From positions 37,840,189 to 37,904,188 of the forward strand of contig NC_080176.1 in NCBI RefSeq assembly GCF_950295315.1: a stretch of DNA of 64,000 nt. Reading direction: 5' to 3'. Shown here in pieces: positions 10,853 to 22,484 of this stretch. Below the pieces are notes generated by a model. That model worked only from the letters and a program-made list of their open reading frames with translations, was not told the DNA's origin and ran no database searches. The position numbers and the translations under genes are program-made. This DNA comes from Erinaceus europaeus. Taxonomy: Eukaryota; Chordata; Mammalia; Eulipotyphla; Erinaceidae. How positions within the stretch are numbered: position 1 is the stretch's first letter; the number at the start of each line of letters is the position of its first letter.

Positions 10853-11130
10853 ACCTTTTGTTGCCCTTGTTGTTTTATTGTTGTAGTTATTATTGATGTC
10901 ATGTTAGATAGGACAGAAATAAATGGAGAGAGGAGGGAAAGACAGAGAAGGGGAGAGAAATATAGACAGGTCTGCAGTGTATATCTTTCTCTCCTTTTCT
11001 CTATCTCCCCCTCCCCTCTCAACTTCTCTCTGTCTCATCCTATTAAAAGAAAGGAAAAAAAAAAAAGGCCTCCAGGAGCAGTGGATTCATAGTGCCAGCA
11101 CAGCTCCCAGTTATAACCCTGGAGGCAAAA
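10853..11130. mobile_element. Fold-back chimera of two type A SINE halves
   Basis: 10853-10966 is the tail half of a type A SINE on the minus strand (TTGTTGCCCTTGTTG to ATATAGAC). At about 10970 it switches to the plus strand (GTCTGCAG, ATCTTTCTCTCC) and runs to the 3' module and A tail. Neither half has its A- or B-box. Confidence 0.8.
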
Positions 11131-11337
11131 AAAAAAAAACAGTAAACAAAATCAACCAAGTAATTACAAATGTCAGTAATTTATATCAATTAGGCCATAA
11201 AAAGCAGGTTCCACCATGAAACAAACAAACCATGTAGGAAATAAGAAGAAAAATAAAATTTACCAAGAACATGCACAAAATTTTTTGGTCAGAATTTCTA
11301 GGTGATATAACTGTATTACTTTTTAAAAAAAAATATT

Positions 11338-11566
11338 CCCTTTTGTTGCCCTTGTTTTATTGTTGTTGTTATTGATGTCATTGTTGGATAGGACAGTGAG
11401 AAATAGAGAGAGGAGGGGGAGAGAAAGACACCTACAGACCTACTTCACCACTTGTGGTGTGACTCCCCTACAGGTGGGGAGCCTGGAGTTCCAACTGGGA
11501 TCTTGCACTTTGTCCTTGCACTTTGCACCACCTGTGGTTAACTCACTGCCCAACTCCCAATTGTAT
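11338..11566 (-). mobile_element. SINE type A
   Basis: Reverse-strand copy: TTTTGTTGCCCTTG tail, ATTGTTGGATAGGACAG, CTACAGACCTACTTCACCA, CTCCCCTACAGGTGGGGAG, ending in the head near ACTGCCCAACTCCC. Confidence 0.88.
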
Positions 11567-12535
11567 TACTTTTTATTGTTTTTGAATTATTCCCGTTTAT
11601 CTACACGGACATGGTTTACTTTAACATAGAAAAGTACTTGGAAAAATTATTTCTCAGCACTCACAGGCAAAAAGTATCAATGAGAGGAAAAGACCAGAAT
11701 AAAGGTGTGTATGGAAAACATCATATTTAATATAAAAGCCAAATAACATCTTTTCAAATTTCCCATCTTTTTAATATTGTTTCCTATTAGGTTACTGATA
11801 AAGATAGATATTTTGGGGTAAAGAATATAGTTTCTTTGTGTCAACTTTCCTTAGTGACAACCAATTTATTGAAAACTACTGTATTCTTTCTGAAATGAAA
11901 CATTTCATCTTTTTATATTGAGTCTGAAAAACACTGAAAATTTATTCAGTACTTAGCAGTAAGAAAGTACTTAGCCATATGCTAGATACCATCTGACTTA
12001 AACAGTTTCTCAGCAGATGCCTCAGATGGAGCTGTGGACCAAGTGTTATGAGGAGATGTACAAGAAAAGAGGAATAGCCTCAGTCTTCCATAAATTTTCT
12101 GAGTAATCTAGTAATTTTCCACTTTTCTGGAAGAAATTATGGTAAGATGGAAGCACTGTCATTCAAAGATTTTTTCAGATTAAATACCATTACATGTTTA
12201 ATCACCTCCAAGTTTGCCCATGTTTTAGATTATTTTACACTTTAGATTCCTAATGAAATAAAACCATTAATGCCAATTTTTTTTTTTAGAAACTTAAATT
12301 TAAAAACCGTATCCAAGTTTTTAAAATATGTTCCAGGAAATATAATAAAGGTAAGTTTTTTAAGACTCCCTTCCAAGTTCCAGATTATTTTGTTCAAAAC
12401 AGAGTCAAAAGTTATGTTATTTCTCTGACAACCCAGTGGTCAAACAAGATTTTGAAATCACACTGCAGCACAGCAGCACAGTGTAAGAGTTAATGGACTT
12501 TGAAATATCCTAGAGAGAAGGAAAAGCCATAAAAA
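11567..12535 (-). other. OSBPL1A intron, AT-rich, no recognised element
   Basis: About 970 bp with no convincing exon, ORF or typed repeat. Long T- and A-runs (12279-12290) only. Confidence 0.45.
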
Positions 12536-12695
12536 AAAAAACCCTCAGTGGGATAGAGAATGGGAAAGCTATTGGGGAGGGGATGGGATATAGAGATTGG
12601 GTGGCGGGAATTGTGTGGTGTTGTACCCCCCCATCCTATGATTTTGTTAATGTCTCCTTTCTTAAATAAATAAATAATAATAATAATAATAATAA
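12536..12695 (+). mobile_element. L1-long 3' end
   Basis: GAGAATGGGAAAGCTATTGG, GGTGGCGGGAATTGTGTGGT and a (TAA)n end (AATAATAATAATAATAA). Extremely 5'-truncated, about 150 bp. Confidence 0.85.
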
Positions 12696-12699
12696 CCCT

Positions 12700-13324
12700 C
12701 AGTTCACACTGGTTGCTTCTTATATAATGATACTTGCATACTGTTACATAAAAGGAACTGCTAAGCTTCTAAAAAAATTTACCAGCAAGCTCTGCGAATA
12801 TATTTCAACCAGCTTATTTTGTAATGAATAAAAGCAAAAAGACCATGTATGTTACCATGTTTAGCTTACTTTAAGAATTATATGCTGGCAATTTTGAGAA
12901 TATTTTTGTACTAAATATATTCATAAACTCAGGAAAGATGCTAGAAGATTATATGTGAAAAACTTTAGAGACATGTATAAAAAGCTCACAATCTGTCATT
13001 TCTAGAATTACACCATAAATATTTTAATTGAGTTAGTTTAAAAACTAGTGGAATATCACTTGTTTTTATTAACAACTAAACCCAATTACAGATGACCTCC
13101 ATCACTTCCCTAATGGAGAAAAAGTCCACACCCCTTACTCTAACATTTTAGGCATTCCATGAACTCAGTTTCAGTTTGACAGCATTCTTGAAATTCTTTC
13201 CTAGAAATATTCTTCCACTTTAATGACAAGGAGCCTTTTTTCAAGATGTTCCCTCTCCCATGGATATTGAAAATAATTATTAATATTCAGAAGTTTCTGC
13301 ACTTAACCAAAAAGTTGTTTTCAG
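12700..13324 (-). other. OSBPL1A intron, no recognised element
   Basis: Unique-looking AT-rich intron sequence; nothing supported. Confidence 0.4.
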
Positions 13325-13485
13325 TGGCTGGGGAAATGGTTTAAAAAGCACAGTACTGAATCTGTATGCTTGAGGCTCTAGGTTCAATGCTCAGCACCTC
13401 ATGGACTGGATTGGTTTTTTTTTTTTTCTTTTCTTTTCATCTCCTATGAAACTCTCATATATATAAATAAGATCAATTTAAAAAA
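13325..13485 (+). mobile_element. Old tRNA-derived SINE
   Basis: GTGGCTGGGGAAATGGTTTA head, GGCTCTAGGTTCAATGCTCA B-box, T-rich then CTCATATATATAAATAAG tail. Confidence 0.5.
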
Positions 13486-13744
13486 CTTTTTGTTAAGGTC
13501 AAGTTTAAACATGTTCCTTCCATAAAGCTTTCTTTAAATATCACTGTGTAATGTAATCAGTCTTAATAGACTGCCCAATGCAGTCAGACTGATTCACTTA
13601 CACCAGAGAACACTGGCATTATACACATGTTGTTGCTCTAGTGACCCGCATGTTAAGTCTCTTTAATATCTCCAGTTCTCTAGTTTCTCTCTCTCTCTTT
13701 TTTCTGTTTTAAATTCCACCATTTATTAAAACATAAAATTTTAA

Positions 13745-13900
13745 AAATTTTCCAGTTAGAGAGATAATGACTTGATATTGGAATGCATACCTTATGGAAG
13801 AGTGTCCCTTGATTTGATCCCTGGCATTACTTATGCCATAATGGTGCTCTGGTACTGCTCTCCCTTCTCCAAATTCTAGGCAGTAAAATTTTTCCACCCC
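13745..13900 (+). mobile_element. Old tRNA-derived SINE
   Basis: GTTAGAGAGATAATGACTTG head, TTGATTTGATCCCTGGCAT B-box-like, GTGCTCTGGTACTGCTCTC. Confidence 0.45.
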
Positions 13901-14188
13901 TCTATTTACAAATTCAAATTTTGAAACATAAAATTAAGTGATCTTAGATTATTTATGCTATAATTTTTTTATAATTACAACAAAACTACTGAATTTTTTT
14001 TTGAAATTACAGAAGATTAAAGCACTTTCATTGTACTTCTATAGGTTGGCTGACTAAGACAGACTGGAAAATAAACAATTGTAAACAAATTCTTTTACTT
14101 TAAACATAAGGAAGTATATTTTGCCAAGTTCTGAATATTTAAGTGCTTAGTATTTCTGTCATTGGGTCCAGTCATTTAAAAGAAACCT
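13901..14188 (-). other. OSBPL1A intron, no recognised element
   Basis: AT-rich; T-runs at 13966 and 13994; nothing else recognised. Confidence 0.4.
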
Positions 14189-14345
14189 AGCACAGGAGAG
14201 GTAGCATAATGGTTAAGCAAAATCACTTCCTGGGACTCCAAAGTCCCAGGTTCAATTCTTGTGGCACCATAAGCCAGAACTGAGCATTGAACTGGTCTGT
14301 CTATATTTTATATTAAAACAAAAGAATAATATAACTTTAAAAGAA
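14189..14345 (+). mobile_element. SINE type D
   Basis: GGTAGCATAATGGTTAAGCA head, CCAAAGTCCCAGGTTCAATT B-box, ACCATAAGCCAGAACTGAGC, A-rich end. Confidence 0.75.
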
Positions 14346-14356
14346 AAAGGAAAAGA

Positions 14357-14525
14357 GTGGCCCAGGAGGTGGCACAGTGGATAAAGCCTTGGTCTCTCAG
14401 GCATGAGGTTCTGAGTTCAACCCCCGGCAGCACATGTACCAGAGTGATGTCTGGTTCTTTCTCTCCTTCCTATCCCTCTCACTAATAAATAAAATTTTTA
14501 AAAGTGTGTTTAAAAAAAAAGAAAA
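14357..14525 (+). mobile_element. SINE type C
   Basis: GGTGGCACAGTGGATAAAGC head, GAGTTCAACCCCCGGCAGCA B-box, GATGTCTGGTTCTTTCTC, AATAAATAAAA tail. Confidence 0.88.
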
Positions 14526-14754
14526 AGAAAACCTTGACTAATGTCAATGCAGCTCTTTACCATTCTAATGACAAAAACTAAACATTATAGGAGATTAAAG
14601 CATAAAAATGAGATGACTTGTAGTGAGAAAGAAATGCGTGTGGCTATGTATATAAAATATGTGATCTAACCTATATGAGTAGAAGCACTTTAAATATTGA
14701 CTTTCACATCTAATTGGAGTTAAAGCAATACCTCAAGAAAAGCAATCTCTCCTC

Positions 14755-14995
14755 AAAGATGAAACAGCTCATCCAGTAGAGTACACAGGGCCCAGGCTGG
14801 AGCTCCACCAGACAACACATAGGAGCACCTGCACAGGGGAAGCTTCAAAAGTTGTGAAGTAGAAGCGCAACACATCTCCTCTCTCCCTCTCAGTCTTTTA
14901 CCCTATATATATATATATATATTTTTTTTTTTTTTAGGAAAAAAAAAAGCAAGCAAGGAAGGAAGGAAGAAAGGAAGAAGAAAGAAAACAACCTT
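14755..14995 (+). mobile_element. Old SINE, type B-like, with TA and GGAA simple repeats
   Basis: GATGAAACAGCTCATCCAGT head; GGGGAAGCTTCAAAAGTTGT as in type B; C/T-rich run, a (TA)10 stretch, T-run, then GGAAGGAAGGAAG. Confidence 0.55.
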
Positions 14996-14997
14996 GG

Positions 14998-15500
14998 AAT
15001 ATACCTAAAATAGACCTACTAGCTTTTTCCAAAATGAAGACCCCAAATCTTCATCTGTAGTATTCTTGCCTTTAGGTTCATGATTAGTCAACAATTTGTT
15101 CTGTTTTATATCTAACTCTTTTTCAGCCACCAGATTCCAGATGCTACCATGATGCCAACTGGACTTCCCTGAGCAGACCATCCCAGCACTGTATCCTGGA
15201 GCTCAGCCTCCTCAGAACCCTGCCCCACTAGGCAAAGAGAGATAGAGGCTGGGAGTATGGATTGACCTGCCAATGCCCATGTTCAGTGGGGAAGCAATTA
15301 CAGAAGCCAGACCTTCCACACTCTGCATCCCATAATGACCCTGGGCCCATACACCCAGGGGGTTAAAGAATAGGAAAACTAACAGGGGAGGGGAGGGGAT
15401 ACGGAGTTCTGGTGGTGGGAATTGTGTGGAGCTGTACCCCTCTTATCCTATGGTCTTGTCAGTGTTTTCATTTTATAAATAAAAATATAAAAAAAGAAAA
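14998..15500 (+). mobile_element. L1-long 3'UTR copy
   Basis: Starts TTGGAATATACCTAAAATAG, contains CAGATTCCAGATGCTACCAT and ends GTGGTGGGAATTGTGTGGAG, TATCCTATGGTCTTGTCAGT, TATAAATAAAAA. Confidence 0.88.
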
Positions 15501-15589
15501 GAAAAATAGAAATACCTTTGTAGCAGCAATGAACCACGTAGGTGCAAAGACCCTGCTTGCAGTAATTAATAGCTGCTAAAAACTGTGCT

Positions 15590-15955
15590 CCTGGGGGCAG
15601 GGCAGTAGTGCAGCGGGTTAAGCACATGTGGCGCCAAGCGCAAGGACTGGCGTAAGGATCCCGGTTCGAGCCCCTGGCTCCCCACCTGCAAGAGAGTCGC
15701 TTCACAGGTGGTGAAGCAGGTCTGCAGGTGTCTATCTTTCTCTCTCCCTCTCTGTCTTCCCCTCCTCTCTCCATTTCTCTCTGTCCTATCCAACAACAAA
15801 TGACATCATCAACAGCAATAATAACCACAACAAGGGTATGACAACAAGAGCAACAAGAGGGGGAAAAATGGCCTCCAGGAGCAGTGGATTCATGGTGCAG
15901 GCACTGAGCCCCAGCAATAACCCTGGAGGCAAAACAACAACAACAAAAAAACTGT
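15590..15955 (+). mobile_element. SINE type A, full, with 3' module
   Basis: One of the best-kept copies: TAGTGCAGCGGGTTAAGC A-box, CCCGGTTCGAGCCCCTGG B-box, GGTGAAGCAGGTCTGCAGG, CAACAACAA tail, and the 3' module with both GCCTCCAGG and CCTGGAGGC arms. Confidence 0.93.
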
Positions 15956-16149
15956 GCTACTTAAAACTGAAGCTTTAAAGCTGTAAGATATAATAATATG
16001 GAAGATATCTAAGAATACAAATTTATTTATTGTTTAAAATAAGATGCTTAAGTATAATGGTCCACTGAACAAGTACAATAGAGTAAACTATCTGTATAAT
16101 TTATACTAACTTCAGTAGGGGACATAGAGTTCAAAATATCATGAGTTGA

Positions 16150-16152
<3 letters not shown>

Positions 16153-16202
<50 letters not shown>
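16153..16202. repeat. (GT)25 microsatellite
   Basis: Uninterrupted GT dinucleotides followed by a short (GA)n. Confidence 0.98.
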
Positions 16203-16204
<2 letters not shown>

Positions 16205-16206
<2 letters not shown>

Positions 16207-17960
16207 AGAGAGACAGAAAGAACATTATATAATGAGTACTATCTATGTGATAATCAGACATGAAATTTATGAAACTTCCTGTCTTCATAAAGTTTGTATC
16301 CTAATAGGTGAAATAGAGAAATTATGCATACATATGTAGTAAATGACCAAGAGAAAAATCAGGCAAAATAGGAAGACAGCGAGTGTTGAAGGGGTTAAAA
16401 GTTTGGATTGGATTAAAAAAAAATCTACAGGGAAGAAATGGAAAGTTCAAAGGGTAACAGCATAATTTTAGCAAGAAAATCACAAAAGTGAGGAGGGTGA
16501 GTGAACTTGTTGAGACTTTTCATGCAGGATATTTATTCATCCTAGATAGAGGGTCAAATGGAGGAGATGGTATCAGGAATAGTCACAGATCAGGCTACCA
16601 CACAGATAGGAACCCAGCAGTACTGCTAGCCACACCCCAGCTGAAGGAAGCAAGGACAACCACTTACTTCTTCCTTCCACCCCTTCCTCAATCTCCTGAC
16701 AGAATCTCCGACTTAGTGAATTATTTCAGATGAACAGGGGAAGGGAGCTGTGGTGGTGCAGATGGGAGTCATCAACAGCTCAGGATGCGTGATGGAGCAG
16801 AGAACAGCTGTGGAAGAGCAAGAAAGGCCCAGCAACAGGAGGAAGCCTCAATCAGGCTCTCTTCAATAGTCAGACAGCTCACAGACATAGTCTGCTCCTC
16901 TGCGATGTGCATGAGCCAGGTTCAGGGCCCTAGCGCACTGAAGGAAGTCTTGTGTTACACTTGCTTTCATTCTCTGTTTCTGTCTCTATCTTCAAAGAAG
17001 ACTAGTAAACAAAAAATGCCACTTTGAACAAAGGATCTAAGAGATCCAGTATTGCTGGGTTCCTAGAAAAAGGTCTTTCAGGCAGATATGTGTACAGACC
17101 AGGCCAGAAGCAGGAGCAACCAAGGTCTGGGAGGGACACCAAAGCTGCTGAACTGGGGAGAAGCAAGCAGGGAGCAGCAAGAGGTTAAGGCAGAGGTAAA
17201 AGAGAACATGGAATGGCTTTGGGGGTCAATGGAAAAGCTAAATTTCACTGTGAGATAACCTGAAAGCCACTGGATGTTCTAAACAAAGGAATCATCTACT
17301 TCTGCCTTAGAAGGTTCCCTGGGACAGGGGTTGTCAGGACAAAGGTCAGCCAGGAAGCTGTTCTAACCTGTCCTGCAGGAGACAGTGGTTTAGGCAGAGA
17401 TGAGAACAATGAAGGGGATGACAAGTATGTTTACTTAGAGCCTAGAATTTTTCAAAGTTTTACAAGGGTTGATCATAAGTGCTCTTAAAAAATGTTAACA
17501 CGCTATAATTCCCTAAACTCATTTTCAAGAATCCTAAGGTAATCCAAGTGATGTGGGAAGCAAATATAAATGCACAACATTGTGACAGCAAGAACATGGC
17601 CATAACTAAGGATGAACTTGTGTTTTTATGGAAGAAACAGGCTGACTACTAGGCCTGTAAATCTTCCAAATGCTTTATTAGCTCAGGTGAATTATTTTTG
17701 TTTTGTAAATTGGCTTTTGGTAAAAGATAAAGTAGTGAGAATTTCAAAACTGCATTCTTTGAAGTTTGAGTGATGTGTTCTTGATGCCAGATACATAAAT
17801 TTTCACATTCATCCAGAAAAATTAGGCTTAAAGTCCACTCATGAAAATTGAAGTAGCATTTAAATAGAAGGTATTTCAAACTAAAGCCACAATGCCTGGT
17901 CAAAAGTATTGAATGCATAATGGGAGAAATGTCAAGAAGTAAAAATGGCAGTAAATAAAT
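16205..17960 (-). other. OSBPL1A intron, mostly unique or very old repeat
   Basis: No ORF or splice structure supported. 16885-17010 looks faintly SINE-like (CAGGTTCAGGGCCCTAGCG, then TCTGTTTCTGTCTCTATC). 17215-17430 reads like an ancient interspersed repeat I cannot name. Confidence 0.35.
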
Positions 17961-17964
17961 TAAG

Positions 17965-18125
17965 TGGTCTGGGAGGTGATGCAGTGGATAAAGCATTGGA
18001 TTCTCAACCATGAGGTCCCGAGTTCAATCCCCAGCAGCACATGTACCCGAGTGACGTCTGGTTCTTTCCTCCCATCTCTCTCATGAATAAATAAATAAAT
18101 TCCTTTTAAAAAGAAATACATTTTT
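17965..18125 (+). mobile_element. SINE type C
   Basis: GTGGTCTGGGAGGTGATGCA head, CGAGTTCAATCCCCAGCAGC B-box, GACGTCTGGTTCTTTCC, AATAAATAAATAAA tail. Confidence 0.9.
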
Positions 18126-18794
18126 AAAAAAGAAGTAAAACTGAACAAAGAAGTGATCAGGTTGCGAAAGGTCTAAGATGACAAAGTTTTTGTTTTATTC
18201 TATAGCTCCAAGGAAACTTAAAAAGATTTTTTAACAGAAAAAAAAAAAAAAGCTTACAGTTAAAAAAAAAAAAGTGACTTTCTAAAATTAATCTGGCAGC
18301 AATACTGCAGTATTTCACAGAATCTAATTTGGAAGAGTTCCTAAAACTCTTCAAATTCAACTTTCTTTAAGGATGGAAAGGCTTCAGAAGGCAGGCGACA
18401 AAAGGGTAGGCTAATGAATTGAAAGTGACACAAAGGGAAATTAGTGGAAGTTGGGAAAAAAATGCATCTCAGTCTTGAAGTTCATATACTTTTCTTCTAA
18501 AATTACAACTAACAATTTGAAATACATTTGTACTTTGTCCATGATCATTTTCAGTTTTTGTCTTGAGAAGTCATTGGCAAACTATGTAGACATTTTGGAG
18601 CAGGACATCTATCTGTCAGCTTTCTTTAGTTAAACACATAACACAAGTTTATTCTGCACAAGTCCTTGACAGAAAGAATAGATTCAGTTACCTTGGATTC
18701 TTTAATTCCATTCATGAAGTCATTTTAATTCAATGTACTTATTATTTGTATAAAATGTAGTTTTATTCATTATACCAATCATTCAGAAAAAAGT
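18126..18794 (-). other. OSBPL1A intron, no recognised element
   Basis: AT-rich with A-runs at 18238-18250 and 18262-18272. Nothing supported. Confidence 0.4.
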
Positions 18795-18988
18795 TCTCAG
18801 AGGCCATGCCCTGTGAGCACACAGTACAATGCACAAGGACCTGGGTTCAAGCCCTTGATCACCACCTGAGGGGTTGGGGGAAGGAGCTTCACAAGTAATC
18901 AGTGAAGGACTGTTGCAGGCAGGTCTTTCTCTGTCTCTCTCTGTCTCTATCTCTCTTTCTCTCATCACCCCCTCCCTATTGATTCTTT
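18795..18988 (+). mobile_element. SINE type B, tail-to-tail with the next SINE
   Basis: GCACAAGGACCTGGGTTCAA, GCCCTTGATCACCACCTGAG, GGAGCTTCACAAG, TCTCTGTCTCTCTCTG run. Confidence 0.85.
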
Positions 18989-18989
18989 T

Positions 18990-19135
18990 AAAAATTATCT
19001 TTATTGGATAGAGACAACCAGAAGTCTAGAGGGGAGGGAGTGATAGGGAGGGAAAGAGACAGAGAGACACCTGCAGCCCTGCTTCACCACTCGCAAAGCT
19101 TTTCCCCTGCAGGTGGAGACCGAGGGGTCAAACTT
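18990..19135 (-). mobile_element. SINE type B, head truncated
   Basis: TTATTGGATAGAGACAACCAG, AGAGACACCTGCAGCCCTGC, TTCCCCTGCAGGTGGAGACC; stops just past the B-box. Confidence 0.85.
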
Positions 19136-19544
19136 GATTTTTATTTCTATGCAATAAATAAAATATTTAGAAAGAGAGAGGAACAGTTTTTCACTGTATG
19201 TAACTCCACAGAATTTTATTGTTTATGTATGAAATAGGATTGTCAGATCATAGTCAGGCATCAGTTCCCAGATAGCATTGCCTCTCGTGATTTTGAATAG
19301 TATGCATTTCTCTAGTAGCAAAATTATGTATAGTATCATTCTGGGGGATATGTAACAGATAAGGAGATTTAACTCAAAGTTTAAAGACAACTTAATTGGT
19401 TTAAAGTTTTGATGGGATTTCTTTTCAGTTGGTTCAGGTTAAAGGATTTAATCTTTATTCATCATATTCATCATCACTCTGGTTGTCTCTTTTGAGGTGT
19501 TGATTGTTACATCTTTACACTTTTGATATTTCTTGGAGGTTTTA
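19136..19544 (-). other. OSBPL1A intron, no recognised element
   Basis: Nothing supported beyond intron sequence. Confidence 0.4.
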
Positions 19545-20305
19545 AAAACTTACAGAACGCAAGCTCAGACCTACAGGGATGCAAAGGTTGCACATGCTCC
19601 TGCACTGACTATGGGCCCCAGATCAGATTGATGGGTTTTACAGTTAATGGTATTTATATACTTTTCTCATATTTGAGAACTACTCTCTGCCCTGATCCAG
19701 CTTTCTAGTCCTATTCCCAACTCTGACACCATCTTCTCAGACAATACCTTTAAGCCTACCTGCATGTTAGCTGTCGGGCTTAGGCCAAAATTAGTAAAGT
19801 CATGGGCCCCTTGGAATATACTAAAATAGACCTCCTGGCTTTTTCCAAAACGGAGACCCCAAATCTCATCTGCTATATTCTTACCTTTTGGTTCCTGATT
19901 ATTAAACAACTTTTTCACCTTTATGTCTTAATGCTTTCTAGCCACCAAATTGCAGATGCTACCATCATGATGCCAACCTGACTTCCCTAGGCAGATGACC
20001 TCAGCAATGTGTCCTGGAGCCCCACCTCCCCAGAGCCCTGCCCCACTAGGGAAAGATAGAAACAGGCTGGGAGTATGGATCAATTTGACAATGTCCAGAT
20101 CCAGTGAAGAAGCAATTATAGAAGCCAGAGTTTCCACCTTCTGCACCCCATAATGATCCTGGGTCCATACTCACAAAGGGATAAAAAAACAGGGAAGCTT
20201 CCAATGGAGGGGATGGGATACGGAACTCTGGTGGTGGGAATTGTGTGGAATTGTACCCTTCTTATCCTATGGTCTTGTCAATCACTATTAATAAATTAAA
20301 AAAAT
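19545..20305 (+). mobile_element. L1-long 3'UTR copy
   Basis: Matches 1-800 along its length (GATGCAAAGGTTGCACATGC, ATTATTAAACAACTTTTTCA), ending GGTGGTGGGAATTGTGTGGA and TAATAAATTAAAAAAA. Confidence 0.85.
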
Positions 20306-20364
20306 TCACTGGTGGACATAGCTGCAAAACTCTGAACATGTGAAAAAAAAAGAAAGAAAGAAAG

Positions 20365-20530
20365 ACTGGGGGCTGGGTGGTGGGTGGTGGCACATCTGTT
20401 ACAATGCATAAGGACTCAGGCTCAAGCCTCTGGTTCCCACCTGCAGGGGAATTCTCTTTCTCTCCCTTCTATCCCTCCCTTTCACTCTCAATTTCTGCCT
20501 CTATTGAAAATAATTAATTAATTATTTAAT
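20365..20530 (+). mobile_element. SINE type B, shortened
   Basis: GGCTGGGTGGTGGGTGGTGG, GGACTCAGGCTCAAGCCTCT B-box; the AAGCTTC...GCAGGTGTCTC part is missing. Confidence 0.8.
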
Positions 20531-20904
20531 TAATGTTTTTTAAACTGACAGACACACTCTACATGTGTAAACTTTAAATTATGAGTTATATTGAACGAAG
20601 CTGTTATTTGGAAAGCTCTTTGTGGATAAGTAAGGCTAAGTAATATAATATTGCATCTTGCAAATTAATAATCAAAATGACCTAATTGTCCATCTCAAAG
20701 TGATGATTGCTGATGTTTGTTGAAATAAAGAGAGGTATACCCACAGTACACTTGAATAAAAAACACATCAATTTTATTCTCATCTTAACATTCACATTCC
20801 CTGGGTACAAATAAACTGAACTTAAATGTTCACTAGTTCACACTCTAAATTCATGTTAATTGTAAACTCAAAGAAAGATAAACTAATTAACTTTTTCTAA
20901 AAAT
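20531..20904 (-). other. OSBPL1A intron, no recognised element
   Basis: AT-rich; nothing supported. Confidence 0.4.
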
Positions 20905-21145
20905 ATCACAACTGGGGCTGGGTGTTGCATACCTGATTGAGCATACATGTTAGAATGCTCAAGGACCCGGGTTTGAGCCCCTGGTCCCCACCTGCAGGGG
21001 GAAAGCTTTGTGAGTGGTGAAGCAGGGCTGCAGGTGTCTCTCGGTCTCTTTCCCTCTCTACCATCCCTTCCTCCTCAATTTCTGACTGTATTCAATAAGT
21101 AAATAAAGATAATAGAAAATGTAAAGGAAAAAATAAAATAAAAAA
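20905..21145 (+). mobile_element. SINE type B
   Basis: GGGCTGGGTGTTGCATACCTG, CCCGGGTTTGAGCCCCTGGT B-box, GTGAAGCAGGGCTGCAGGTG, AAGTAAATAAAGATAA tail. Confidence 0.9.
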
Positions 21146-21362
21146 TATCCAAACTCAAGTCTAAAATAACTGTAAGAAGTCTAAAGTCTGAATTATTTTT
21201 CCAATATTTCAATCTAATATTGGATTTGGTATTTTTGTACCATATTATATTTTTATTTTTAGAACATATACACAAGGAGCATTTTTCATAATTCATAACT
21301 AATGGAAAAGTGAAGCTGTGAAAAGATACTATCAAAAAGTAGGTAATAATTAAAAAGATAAG

Positions 21363-21640
21363 TTCAGGGAATCGGGCGGTAGCGCAGCGGGTTAAGTGCA
21401 CGCAGCGTGAAGTGCAAGGACCAGCGCAAGAGTCCCAGTTTGAGCCCCTGGCTCCCCACCTGCAGGGGCATTGCTTCACAAGTGGTTAAGCAGGTATGCA
21501 GGTGTCTTTCACTCCCCCTGTCTTCTCCTCCTCTCTCCATTTCTCCCTGTCCTATCCAACAACAACAACAACAATAACTTCAACAATAAAACAAGGGCAA
21601 CAAAAGGGAATAAATAAATAAATATTTTTAAAAGACAAGT
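21363..21640 (+). mobile_element. SINE type A, without 3' module
   Basis: CGGGCGGTAGCGCAGCGGGT A-box, CAGTTTGAGCCCCTGGCTCC, AACAACAACAACAATAAC, GGGAATAAATAAATAAAT end. Confidence 0.92.
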
Positions 21641-21684
21641 TCATTATAATCATAAAAGCCCATATCTGGAAATAAACATTCTTT

Positions 21685-21840
21685 CATTTTACAGACGTGG
21701 CAGCCAAGGCCATTAAAAGCTAAACATACTGTACAAGTTATATTTAATTTTAAGGAGAGTGATAAGAGCAAGAATTCAAACACAAGATAATCTGACTCCC
21801 AAGTCTTCTGGGATTCATAAGCAGAATTCTTATCATACAG
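21685..21840 (+). mobile_element. Probable MIR fragment
   Basis: CATTTTACAGACGTGGCAGC, then GCAAGAATTCAAACACAAGA and CTGACTCCCAAGTC resemble the 3' half of MIR (TTTTACAGATGAGGAAAC..., GGATTCGAACCCAGG...TCTGACTCCA). Confidence 0.5.
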
Positions 21841-22019
21841 TCAAGACAAATTTATAGCCTCCAAATGTTAAATTTAATTATTTATTTACTTTTCTTAAAA
21901 ATTATTTATCTGTTAAAAAATTTCTGTGAATAGAAAATTTAAAATAGCTCTTTTGAAAATTTTAAACAGAATTCTGAATTAAAACTTAAGAAGTACTGTT
22001 GTCTTGTTTGTTTGTTTAC

Positions 22020-22101
22020 CTTTAGTCATGTCACATTCCTTAATCATTTTGAGAAAGTTGAAAATTTCTCTATCTAGTTTCTGTTGGCATATCTGTGCTT
22101 T
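22020..22101 (-). CDS. OSBPL1A: OSBPL1A exon: coiled linker
   Basis: An 82-bp exon (27 codons plus G) reading KAQICQQKLDREIFNFLKMI then KECDMTK. It is a charged, helical, probably coiled-coil linker after the PH domain, about residues 365-391. The acceptor has a run of nine T followed by CCAG; the donor is GTAAAC. The SINEs nearest to it are a type A copy about 400 bp downstream in the gene and an L1-short copy about 380 bp upstream. Confidence 0.95.
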
Positions 22102-22484
22102 CTGGAAAAAAAAAAGAAGATAACAAAATTAAAACAAAAATTTTACATTACATATGTTTTAATGTTCCTATCAAAACATACTTCCCAAGAGTTATGGTAC
22201 TAGCAGAGAAAAGACAGTGGACATTTCCTTAGAAATTGAGTATAACATTCAACTAAAGAATTAAAATAAATCTTTTGGTTTCCCAAAAATAGTTGACATC
22301 TTTGATGAAAATACCATACAACTGTCTTAATTACTTCAAATAAGTGATATCATATATAGTTGGGTTAGATTTCCCTTATTTGTTAGCATCTTAGGTTGGC
22401 TTGATTAAATTCATCCAAAATTATAAAAATTATTCTTTAAGAATGTATTTTGTAATGGTTTATATTTTTAAAAATCCAAATGTT

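Noticed and set aside
15600..15690. tRNA gene, because A-box and B-box are well conserved
   Set aside because: The sequence does not fold as a full tRNA cloverleaf past the B-box and is the head of a SINE present dozens of times.
15448..15828. Recurring ORFs with GERKIDTCRP-like or DRTERNGERR-like peptides
   Set aside because: These are translations of type A SINEs and recur at every copy; they are not genes.
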